From NCBI GenBank assembly GCA_937925595.1, contig CALALQ010000048.1, positions 1 to 15,489 on the forward strand: a DNA stretch of 15,489 bases. Reading direction: 5' to 3'. Positions within the stretch are counted from its first letter, which is position 1; every line of letters starts with the position of its first letter. The translations under genes were made by a program, and so were the position numbers. The stretch is from an uncultured Demequina sp. GTDB lineage: Bacteria; Actinomycetota; Actinomycetes; Actinomycetales; Demequinaceae. The notes beneath the pieces were generated by a model. The model was not told the origin of the DNA and made no database searches. It worked only from the letters and a program-made list of their open reading frames with translations. Shown one piece after another: positions 5,591 through 12,123 of the stretch.

Positions 5591-7165
5591 TTACGCGTCG
5601 GCGGTGGGCTGGGTGCCGCCCGAACGACGGCGCCTGCGATGGCGGTTGCGATTGCGCGGCGCGCCGTCTTTAGCGCCTTCGCGACGCTCGCCCTCGCCCG
5701 ACGCTGTGGCGGGCTTATCGCCCCGCGCTGCGCCACCAGAGCGGTTGCCCGAGCGCTGGCCGCCGCGACCGCTGCGCTCACCAGAGCGTCGGCCACCGTC
5801 ACGACCGCCGGAGCGCTGGCCGCCGGAGCGCTGGCCGCCTCCTGCGTGCTTCTTGCCGGTCTCGCCAAGGTCCTCCAGTGTCTCCGCCTCGAGTCCCTCA
5901 CGGGTGCGCGCCTCCTTGGGAAGGCGACCCTTGGTGCCTTCTGGGATGTTCAGGTCCGTGTACAGGTGTGGCGACGAGGAGTAGGTCTCGATGGGCTCGG
6001 GGAAGCCAAGGTCGAGCGCCTTGTCGATGAGCGACCAGCGGGGCACGTCATCCCAGTCGACGAACGTGACGGCGGTGCCGGTCTTTCCCGCGCGGCCCGT
6101 GCGGCCGATGCGGTGGAGGTAAATCTTCTCGTCCTCGGGGCACTGGTAGTTCACGACGTGGGTGACGTCGTCCACGTCGATGCCGCGAGCTGCGACGTCG
6201 GTCGCGACCAGGATGTCGATCTTGCCATTGCGGAACGCGCGCAGCGCCTGCTCTCGAGCCCCCTGACCCAGGTCGCCATGAATGGCGCCGGCAGCGAAGC
6301 CGCGCTCGCGCAGCTCGTCAGAGACCTTCGCGGCGGTGCGCTTGGTGCGGGCGAAGACCACGGTGAGGCCGCGGCCCTCGGACTGCAGGATGCGGGCGAG
6401 CACTTCGATCTTGTCGAGGGCGTGGGCGCGGTACACGAACTGCGCGATGGCCTTGACGGTCGCGCCGTCGTCGTCGGGGTCGGCGGCGCGGATGTGCGTG
6501 GGCTGCGTCATGTAGCGACGAGCGAGCGCCACGACGGCGCCGGGCATGGTCGCGGAGAACAGCATGGTGTGTCGCGACGCGGGGGTCGCGGCAAGCAGCT
6601 TCTCGACGTCGGGGAGGAAGCCCAGATCGAGCATCTCATCGGCCTCGTCAAGCACCACGGTGCGCACAAAGCGCAGGTCGAGGTGTCCCTGGTTCAGCAG
6701 GTCGATCATGCGGCCGGGCGTGCCGACCACTACATCGACGCCCTTGCGCAGCTGCTCGATCTGCGGCTCGTACGCGCGGCCGCCATAGATCTGCGCGATG
6801 CGCACCGAACGCAGTTTGGACGCGGTGGTGAGGTCGCCGGCCACCTGCACCGCGAGCTCTCGCGTAGGTGCCACAACGACTGCCTGCGGCTTGCCGATGC
6901 CCTCGCCCAGAGCGTCGGCCCCCTCTTCGCCAGGTGCCACAACGCGGTGCAGCAGGGGAATGCCGAAGCCGAGCGTCTTGCCGGTGCCGGTCTTCGCCTG
7001 GCCGATGATGTCGTGGCCGCTCAGCGCGACGGGAAGCGTCATCGCCTGAATGGGGAAGGGGTGCGTGATCCCCGCCTCGGCGAGTGCCTGGGAGATGAGG
7101 GGATTGATGGGGTAGTCCGCGAAGGACTGGTCGGGCGTGTGCACGCTCGCGTGGGTCTCGGTCAT
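5591..7165 (-). CDS. DEAD-box ATP-dependent RNA helicase (RhlE/DeaD type)
   Basis: A 524-residue RNA helicase for unwinding structured RNA, for example in ribosome assembly, mRNA decay or cold adaptation. All core motifs are present: Q motif (about 15-40), I AKTGTGKT (57-64), Ia PTRELA (100-105), GG (128-129), Ib TPGR (149-152), II DEAD (173-176), III SAT (204-206), V region ATDVAARGID (321-330) and VI HRIGRTGRAGK (351-361). After the RecA-like domains comes a basic tail (about 435-524) rich in RSGG/RGG-like repeats and ending in an Arg/His/Asn block, likely an RNA-binding, disordered extension. The start is the ATG at 7165, preceded by AGGA about 9 bases upstream; an in-frame ATG at 7192 is a less likely alternative. 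Its position near DUF3107, DUF3152 and adnAB resembles that of M. tuberculosis rhlE (Rv3211). Divergent from gntK. Confidence 0.95.
   Translation of the reverse strand: MTETHASVHTPDQSFADYPINPLISQALAEAGITHPFPIQAMTLPVALSGHDIIGQAKTGTGKTLGFGIPLLHRVVAPGEEGADALGEGIGKPQAVVVAPTRELAVQVAGDLTTASKLRSVRIAQIYGGRAYEPQIEQLRKGVDVVVGTPGRMIDLLNQGHLDLRFVRTVVLDEADEMLDLGFLPDVEKLLAATPASRHTMLFSATMPGAVVALARRYMTQPTHIRAADPDDDGATVKAIAQFVYRAHALDKIEVLARILQSEGRGLTVVFARTKRTAAKVSDELRERGFAAGAIHGDLGQGAREQALRAFRNGKIDILVATDVAARGIDVDDVTHVVNYQCPEDEKIYLHRIGRTGRAGKTGTAVTFVDWDDVPRWSLIDKALDLGFPEPIETYSSSPHLYTDLNIPEGTKGRLPKEARTREGLEAETLEDLGETGKKHAGGGQRSGGQRSGGRDGGRRSGERSGRGGQRSGNRSGGAARGDKPATASGEGERREGAKDGAPRNRNRHRRRRRSGGTQPTADA
5805..5834. 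repeat. Tandem 15-base repeat in the helicase tail
   Basis: Two exact copies of CCGCCGGAGCGCTGG (5805-5819 and 5820-5834), with degenerate relatives on the left side to about 5730. In the minus-strand gene they encode the repeated QRSGG units near residues 445-454. The exact copies suggest recent duplication by slippage within the RGG-like tail. Confidence 0.8.
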
Positions 7166-7261
7166 ATGTGTTTGTCCTGTGAAGTGGCGCAATGTGGCGC
7201 GATGGGGGCAGCCGATCGCGAATCACACACGCGCGCTCGTTACGCGCTTCACATGACGACC

Positions 7262-7287
7262 GGTCAACCTGGGTCGATGCCATTCTA
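7262..7287 (-). promoter_or_regulatory. Candidate promoter elements of the helicase gene with a long leader
   Basis: On the minus strand TAGAAT (7282-7287) is a good TANNNT -10; it implies a start near 7275 and a leader of about 110 bases. TTGACC (7262-7267, minus strand) resembles a -35 but is followed only by TAACGA after 19 bases. The leader also contains the near-direct repeat GTGGCGCAAT/GTGGCGCGAT (7184-7203, plus-strand reading). A long leader is common for cold-shock DEAD-box helicases. Weakly supported. Confidence 0.3.
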
Positions 7288-7304
7288 CCCGCTCTGTGCT
7301 CCCC

Positions 7305-7310
7305 TAGGCT
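7305..7310 (+). promoter_or_regulatory. Candidate leaderless -10 element of gntK
   Basis: TAGGCT ends exactly 6 bases before the ATG at 7317, and no Shine-Dalgarno sequence is present, so the transcript probably begins at the start codon. The spacing equals that before the PHP gene. No recognisable -35 at 17 bases. Confidence 0.5.
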
Positions 7311-7316
7311 GGCGCC

Positions 7317-7817
7317 ATGCACGTAGTGGTCATGGGCGTCACGGGTTGCGGCAAGTCGACGGTGGGGGGACTGCTCGCCGCCTCACTCGGCGCCGAGTTC
7401 GCTGATGGGGACGGCTTCCACTCAGAGGAGGCCGTCGCCAAGATGGCCGGCAACATCCCTTTGACCGACGCTGACCGCTGGCCGTGGCTCGCTCGCGTTG
7501 GCGCGTGGCTGGCTGGGGATGACAAGCGGGTCGTCGCATGCAGCGCGCTCAAGCGCGCCTACAGGGATGCGATCCGCGAACATGCTCCCGATGTGGTCTT
7601 TGTGCACCTCAACGCGCCTCAGGATGTGCTTGAGGCGCGCGTGGCCAAGCGGGCCCGGCTCACCGGTCACTTCGCGGGACCGGGGCTGCTCGACTCGCAG
7701 TTCGCGATTCTTGAGGCGCTCGCCTTTGACGAGCGGGGAGTGGTCATCGACGTGACCGAGGTGGGACCGGACGAGGCCGTGGCCCTCGCGAGGGAAGCCC
7801 TCGACAAGGAGATCTGA
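7317..7817 (+). CDS. gntK: Gluconokinase
   Basis: Phosphorylates D-gluconate with ATP to 6-phosphogluconate, feeding the pentose-phosphate pathway; cytosolic. The 166-residue length and signature are typical of the small GntK family of P-loop kinases: Walker A GVTGCGKST (7-15, K13), DGDGFHS (30-36), KMAGNIPLTDADRWPWL (43-59), CSALKRAYRD (75-84) and HFAGPGLLDSQFAILE (118-133). The family is close to shikimate and adenylate kinases, but the KMxxxxPLTDxDRxPWL block separates it. It is a lone gene here, with no gluconate permease or GntR regulator beside it. The stop lies 3 bases from the convergent DUF3107 gene, with no terminator between. Confidence 0.95.
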   Translation: MHVVVMGVTGCGKSTVGGLLAASLGAEFADGDGFHSEEAVAKMAGNIPLTDADRWPWLARVGAWLAGDDKRVVACSALKRAYRDAIREHAPDVVFVHLNAPQDVLEARVAKRARLTGHFAGPGLLDSQFAILEALAFDERGVVIDVTEVGPDEAVALAREALDKEI

Positions 7818-7820
7818 GCC

Positions 7821-8039
7821 TTACGCTCCGAACCCGACCCGGCGACGCTCCTCTTCGCCGATCTCGACGTAGCCGATGGCTCCGGCGGGCACGACCACAC
7901 GGCGACCCTTGACATCGGTGAGGTCGAGCGCGTTGCCGGCCATGGCGTCGGCCACCTTCTTGTCGATGTCCGCGCTCGTGAGATCCGTCTCAATGACGAC
8001 CTCTCGCGAGACGTTCTGCACGCCGATGCGGATCTCCAC
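7821..8039 (-). CDS. DUF3107 protein (small conserved actinobacterial protein)
   Basis: A 72-residue cytosolic protein matching the actinobacterial DUF3107 family as I remember it (M. tuberculosis Rv3208A/TB9.4). Function unknown. Visible pattern: MEIRIGVQNVSREVVIETDL-type N-terminal strands (1-20), an amphipathic helix (22-35), then VVVPAGAIGYVEIGEEERRR (48-67) and a GFGA end. The GTG at 8039 has a perfect AGGAGG (minus strand, 8045-8050) 5 bases upstream, which settles the start even though the frame stays open far upstream. Its promoter must lie in the 48-base gap to the divergent DUF3152 gene. Confidence 0.9.
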   Translation of the reverse strand: MEIRIGVQNVSREVVIETDLTSADIDKKVADAMAGNALDLTDVKGRRVVVPAGAIGYVEIGEEERRRVGFGA

Positions 8040-8075
8040 GCTTGCCTCCTGAGAATGTCCAACTCGCTTTGCGTC

Positions 8076-8082
8076 TATCGTA
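8076..8082. promoter_or_regulatory. Shared symmetric -10 for divergent DUF3107 and DUF3152 genes
   Basis: The heptamer TATCGTA reads TATCGT (8076-8081) on the plus strand and TACGAT (8082-8077) on the minus strand; both fit TANNNT. On the plus strand it ends 6 bases before the DUF3152 ATG, giving a leaderless mRNA. On the minus strand it predicts a start near 8070 and a leader of about 30 bases containing the AGGAGG site of DUF3107. Neither direction has a convincing -35. Confidence 0.55.
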
Positions 8083-8087
8083 GGCAC

Positions 8088-8969
8088 ATGCCTCGCGGTC
8101 CCCATCGGCTGTTCGCGAGCAGGCGAATTACCCTGGCCGGCGTTGCGCTTACGATCGTGACTGTCCTGGTTGGTTTCGGAATTGGCGTTGCCGCCGGCTG
8201 GGGAACCAGCCTGTTCGCGGATCGCCTGCAATCCACACCATCCTCGCCGTCGCCCTCGCCATCTGAGTCCGGCAAGCCAACGGTGACCCCAACAATCGAC
8301 GTGTCCGTGCCGCCGCTTGAGCCCGTGCTGCGCGAGATCGACGACGACGACAAGGCGGCGGGACTGCGCACCCTCGACTTCCCGTATCGAGGCGAGGGCA
8401 CCTTCAGTCCGGTTCCCGCGCAGCCGGCGACGACTCCCGACGCTGGCGTGGTCCAGTACGTGCGCATCGACGTCGAGGACGGGCTGCAGATGATCAACGG
8501 CACGCTGTCCGTGTTTGTGATGAGCGCGCTCAACGACCCGCAGGGCTGGGGCAAGGAGGGGCCCACGACCTATGTGCAGACAGAGGGCGCGCCGGACATC
8601 CGCGTGATCTTCGCGAGTCCCGTGACCGCCGCCGCGCTGTGCCCCACTCCGCATGAGCCGGCATCGCTCGCGCCGGTGGAGACCTCGTCGCCGTCTCCCG
8701 ACGCTTCGCCCAGCCCGTCGCCCACCGCGATTCAGTGCGCGGACCACGGCGCGATCGTCGTGAGCGTCTACGACTGGATTCAGGGCCTTGGCCCCTTCGC
8801 GGCGGACCGCAACGGCGCGCGCGCGTACCTGCTCAACCATGGCCTTGGCCATGTGCTTGGCAAGGCAGACGACAGGTGCAAGAAGGGCGTCGCCGCGGTC
8901 ATGGTTGACCAGCGCGAGCTGCCCGCCAAGTGCAAGCCCAACCCCTGGCCCTTCCCCTCCAAGGATTGA
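8088..8969 (+). CDS. Membrane-anchored DUF3152 protein with altered HExxH motif
   Basis: A 293-residue extracytoplasmic protein: basic N-terminus, one transmembrane helix (about 14-37), a Ser/Pro linker (51-64) and a DUF3152 domain (about 85-290). DUF3152 is a zincin-like family, as I recall, with a HExxHxxGHxH motif. Here the corresponding segment is HGLGHVLGKAD (251-261): both first His are kept (H251, H255), the catalytic Glu is Gly252, and the third ligand position holds Asp261 instead of His. The CKPNPWPFP ending and four cysteines (C185, C217, C264, C282; two likely disulfides) fit the family. A second Ser/Pro run (200-213) is inserted in the domain between C185 and C217. Probably catalytically inactive or binding only. 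I chose the ATG at 8088 because the -10-like element sits 6 bases upstream; an in-frame ATG at 8055 would overlap that element. Next to adnA, as in related genomes. Confidence 0.85.
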   Translation: MPRGPHRLFASRRITLAGVALTIVTVLVGFGIGVAAGWGTSLFADRLQSTPSSPSPSPSESGKPTVTPTIDVSVPPLEPVLREIDDDDKAAGLRTLDFPYRGEGTFSPVPAQPATTPDAGVVQYVRIDVEDGLQMINGTLSVFVMSALNDPQGWGKEGPTTYVQTEGAPDIRVIFASPVTAAALCPTPHEPASLAPVETSSPSPDASPSPSPTAIQCADHGAIVVSVYDWIQGLGPFAADRNGARAYLLNHGLGHVLGKADDRCKKGVAAVMVDQRELPAKCKPNPWPFPSKD

Positions 8970-9006
8970 TGCGCGTGCCGCAACGGCGCGTGTGGGTGGC
9001 TTCTGG

Positions 9007-9012
9007 TCGAAT
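9007..9012 (+). promoter_or_regulatory. Weak -10-like hexamer before adnA
   Basis: TCGAAT ends 6 bases before the chosen GTG at 9019, the same spacing as the leaderless candidates in this window, but it lacks the A at position 2 of TANNNT. The 49-base gap after the DUF3152 gene holds no Shine-Dalgarno site and no terminator, so co-transcription is also possible. Confidence 0.3.
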
Positions 9013-9018
9013 GTGCCT

Positions 9019-12000
9019 GTGACCTTCCATCCCGACGCTTCGCAGGCTGCCGTACTCGCGGCCGCCTCCGTTGGCGCGGGTGGGCAGCCGGCGGTGGTCG
9101 GCGTGGGTGGACCGGGCACCGGAAAGACCTCTGTGGCGGTTGAGGCGGTGGTGCGCGCTGTTGCGGATGGGGTGCCGCCCGAGCGGGTGGTGCTGCTGTC
9201 GCCCACGCGCGTGTCTGCGGCGGCGCTGCGCGACTGGGTGTCGCTGGCTGTGGGTCGGCCCACTGGTGTGCCGCTGGTGCGCACGCCGTCATCGCTCGCG
9301 TTCTCGATCCTGTCCACGGCCGCGACGCTCAGGGATGAGCCGCCGCCGTCGCTCATCTCCGGCGCGGAGCAGGACGTCATCATCCGCGAGATGCTCGAGA
9401 GCCATCGCATGGGGCTGGTTGCCGGTCCCGATTGGAGCGGAGTGGTGGTGCCAGAGGCGCTGCAGCTGCCGGGCTTCCGCGACGAGCTGCGCTCGCTCAT
9501 GATGCGCGCCGCCGAGGCCGATGTCGGTCCCGAGCAGCTTGCGCGGCTCGGCGAGGCGGCGGGCCGACCCGAGTGGGTCGCGGCGGCGGCCTTCTATCGC
9601 GAGTACCTCGACCTGCTCGCCCTCAGCACCGGCCCGGCCGACGCTGGGGCCAGGTTCGATCCCGCCGCGATCGTCGCGAGAGCGGCAGACGAGCTGCACG
9701 ATGCGCTGCGCGCCGGGGAGCCCGCGCCTTTCGATCTGGTGGTCGTCGATGACTTCCAGGACGTCACAGCCGCGACCGGCGAGCTGGTGGCGATCCTCGC
9801 CGACGCTGGGTCGCGCGTGCTGATCCTCGGCAATGCCGACCAGACCGTTGAAGGGTTCCGCGGTGCCCTGCCGCACGGCCTCGACGCTGCCGTGACTCGC
9901 CTTGGCGCCGCGCGCATGGAGCTCGCCGTCGGCTACCGGCAGTCCGGCTCTCTTGCTCGCGTGAGCGCGAGCCTTGCGGCGCGCGTCGGCGTCGCAGGCG
10001 TGGGTTCTGCGAGGGAGTCTGGGCGCACGCATGCGGTGGCCGAGCCGATCGCGGACGGCGCCGTCGAGATCCTCACCGTCCCTCATGACTATGCGCAGTC
10101 GCGAGCAATAGCCGCCCGGCTGCGCAGCGCTCGTCACGCGCAGCAGCCCATCCCGTGGAGCTCGATGGCAGTCGTCGCTCGGTCGCGAGCGCTCCTGCGC
10201 GATCTGCGAGCCGACCTGCTGGCCGCCGACATCCCCTGTGAGAGCCTCGGAGAGGGCGTGGCTCTGCATCGCGAGCCCGCCGTGGCCCCGCTGCTCATCA
10301 TGCTGCGTATCGCGCTCGGCGAGCAGTGGACTGAGGAGTCCGCGACGGTCGTGCTGGGGTCGCGACTCATTGGCCTCGACCCAGTGGCCCTGCGACGCCT
10401 GCGCCGGGAGCTGCTGCGCGAGGAGCGCGCTGGCGGTGGAGAGCGGGCCAGCACCGAACTGCTGATCGAGGCTCTCGACGACGGGCGCCGGTTCGCGACG
10501 CTGCGCGGTCCGGAGGCTCGGCTCGCGGCGAGGGCAGCGGCTGCCGTCGCGGCGGCGAGGGAACGTGCGTCCCAGCCCGCTGCCACCCCTGGAGCCGTGA
10601 TCTGGGCGGCATGGTCGGCGCTTGGAGTCGCGGACTCCTGGCGTGCCGCCGCCCTCGCGGGCTCGGCTCGAGACGACGCGGACCTTGACGCGGTCATCGC
10701 GCTGCTGCGCGCCGCACAGACGTACACCGAGCGGCTTCCCAATGCGACGGCGCTCGCCTTCCTCGACTACCTCGAGGCGCAGGACTTCGCCGCCGACTCG
10801 CTCGGCGCCCGCGGCTCCGATGCGGATGCGGTGAGCTTCGTGACTCCTGCAGCGGCCGCGGGCAAGGAGTGGGACCTCGTGGTCATCGCGGGCCTCAATG
10901 AGGGCGTGTGGCCCAACCTCAAGCTGCGCGACTCCGTGCTCGGTGCCCAGCGCCTCGCCGAGGCGCTCGCCGCCGGGCCAGCCGCCGTGGAGCGTGCCAC
11001 GGGAGAGCGAGACCTGCGACAGGCCCGCAGGGAGGTTCTTGACGACGAGACCCGCTCGCTGCTCGTCGCTGTCTCCCGCGCCCGTCGTGAACTCGTCGTG
11101 ACGGCGGTTGCCGACGGTGAGCGGCTGCCTTCACGTTTCATCCCGCTCATCGAATCGGCGGCGGGCGTCACCGCCACCGATGGCACCCACCGGCGCGTCC
11201 TCGCGGACCTGCGCGGAGTGATCGCCAAGCTGCGGGCCGACGCTGGCGAGGCGGTGCGCGAAGGCGATCCCAGCGTCGGGCCCGCTGCCGCCGCCCTTGC
11301 CAGGCTTGCGGCGCTGGGGGAGAGCACTGCCGATCCGCGCAATTGGTATGGCGTCGCGGTGCCAAGCACCGATCGCGGGTTCTGGGACGAGGGCGCGGTG
11401 GTGCGGGTGTCGCCGTCGCGCTACGACTCGGTGCGCCGCTGCCCGCTGCGCTGGGCGCTTGAGACCGTGGGGGGCACGGTCGAGTCGAGTGAGGCGCAGA
11501 ACACCGGCCTGCTGGTCCATGCGCTCGCGGAACGGCTTCCCAAGGGAACACTCGAGGAGCTGCTCGAGGCCTTCGACGAGGCGTGGGGAGCGCCGCCACA
11601 GACGCTTCCCGAGCGCACCCGATACGACAAGGCGCGCCAGATGGTGGTGAAACTGGCGGGCTACCTCGAATCCCGCAAGGACATTGAGGTGAGGGTCGAG
11701 CAGCCCTTCCGCGTCGAGATCGACGGGGCACGCATCAGCGGCATCGCCGACCGCATTGAGATCAAGGACGGCTCAGTCAGCGTCGTGGACCTCAAGACCG
11801 GGCAGCCGATCCGCGGTGCGGATGCCGAGGACCACGGCCAGCTCAAGCTCTACCAGCTCGCCGCCAACAACGGCGGCTTCGAGGGCGTGGAGAGGGTAGA
11901 CGGCGCCTCGCTTGTGTTTGTGGGCGGCGCGGCGGCTCGCAACGGGACCGTTGTGCGCCAATCGGCGATCGACGAGGACTCGGTGCGCGCGGAGCTGCGC

Positions 12001-12123
12001 GACGTCGTCGCGACGATGACGAGCGCCGGTTTCCCCGCGTGCATCAACGAGACCTGCGCCTCGTGCCCCGTCATTCGCTCGTGTCCCGCGCATGCGCAGG
12101 GGGAGCAGGTGGGTCGTGACTGA
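9019..12123 (+). CDS. adnA: AdnA-like subunit of the AdnAB helicase-nuclease
   Basis: One half of the actinobacterial double-strand-break resection machine. The 1034 residues (mycobacterial AdnA is about 1045) hold an N-terminal UvrD-like motor and a C-terminal RecB-family nuclease. Motor motifs: Walker A GPGTGKTS (31-38, K36), Walker B VVVDDFQD (241-248; Asp where Glu is usual), motif III GNADQTVEGFRGA (271-283), IV GYRQS (305-309), V region GKEWD (615-619), VI SRARRE (686-691). Several are degenerate compared with AdnB. Nuclease: D911 (GIADR), D924 and K926 (VVDLKTG), Q941/Y945 (QLKLY). C808, C1013, C1016 and C1022 form the Cys/C-x2-C-x5-C set of AddB/Cas4-type Fe-S nucleases. Start uncertain: GTG at 9019 or 9013; further upstream the frame overlaps DUF3152. 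The stop overlaps adnB by 8 bases. Confidence 0.92.
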   Translation: MTFHPDASQAAVLAAASVGAGGQPAVVGVGGPGTGKTSVAVEAVVRAVADGVPPERVVLLSPTRVSAAALRDWVSLAVGRPTGVPLVRTPSSLAFSILSTAATLRDEPPPSLISGAEQDVIIREMLESHRMGLVAGPDWSGVVVPEALQLPGFRDELRSLMMRAAEADVGPEQLARLGEAAGRPEWVAAAAFYREYLDLLALSTGPADAGARFDPAAIVARAADELHDALRAGEPAPFDLVVVDDFQDVTAATGELVAILADAGSRVLILGNADQTVEGFRGALPHGLDAAVTRLGAARMELAVGYRQSGSLARVSASLAARVGVAGVGSARESGRTHAVAEPIADGAVEILTVPHDYAQSRAIAARLRSARHAQQPIPWSSMAVVARSRALLRDLRADLLAADIPCESLGEGVALHREPAVAPLLIMLRIALGEQWTEESATVVLGSRLIGLDPVALRRLRRELLREERAGGGERASTELLIEALDDGRRFATLRGPEARLAARAAAAVAAARERASQPAATPGAVIWAAWSALGVADSWRAAALAGSARDDADLDAVIALLRAAQTYTERLPNATALAFLDYLEAQDFAADSLGARGSDADAVSFVTPAAAAGKEWDLVVIAGLNEGVWPNLKLRDSVLGAQRLAEALAAGPAAVERATGERDLRQARREVLDDETRSLLVAVSRARRELVVTAVADGERLPSRFIPLIESAAGVTATDGTHRRVLADLRGVIAKLRADAGEAVREGDPSVGPAAAALARLAALGESTADPRNWYGVAVPSTDRGFWDEGAVVRVSPSRYDSVRRCPLRWALETVGGTVESSEAQNTGLLVHALAERLPKGTLEELLEAFDEAWGAPPQTLPERTRYDKARQMVVKLAGYLESRKDIEVRVEQPFRVEIDGARISGIADRIEIKDGSVSVVDLKTGQPIRGADAEDHGQLKLYQLAANNGGFEGVERVDGASLVFVGGAAARNGTVVRQSAIDEDSVRAELRDVVATMTSAGFPACINETCASCPVIRSCPAHAQGEQVGRD

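Noticed and set aside
5477..7405. 642-codon open frame on the plus strand opposite the DEAD-box helicase
   Set aside because: It overlaps the membrane-protein gene end, the terminator, the whole helicase and the gntK start; no motif or ribosome-binding site supports it.
8646..8730. Ser/Pro-coding low-complexity DNA as a possible repeat array or CRISPR
   Set aside because: Degenerate codons for Ser-Pro runs with no regular spacing; these are extracytoplasmic linkers in DUF3152.
8788..9018. Upstream in-frame extension of adnA into DUF3152
   Set aside because: The extra 77 residues are an out-of-frame reading of DUF3152 coding sequence; AdnA proteins begin just before the Walker A region.
8040..9500. 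Long minus-strand upstream extension of DUF3107
   Set aside because: The perfect AGGAGG before the GTG at 8039 and the normal DUF3107 length fix the start; the extension is antisense to DUF3152 and adnA.
7821..12123. Possible defence island around adnAB
   Set aside because: AdnAB is a chromosomal repair machine in actinobacteria and its neighbours are core genes; no toxin, effector, integrase or other defence signature is present.
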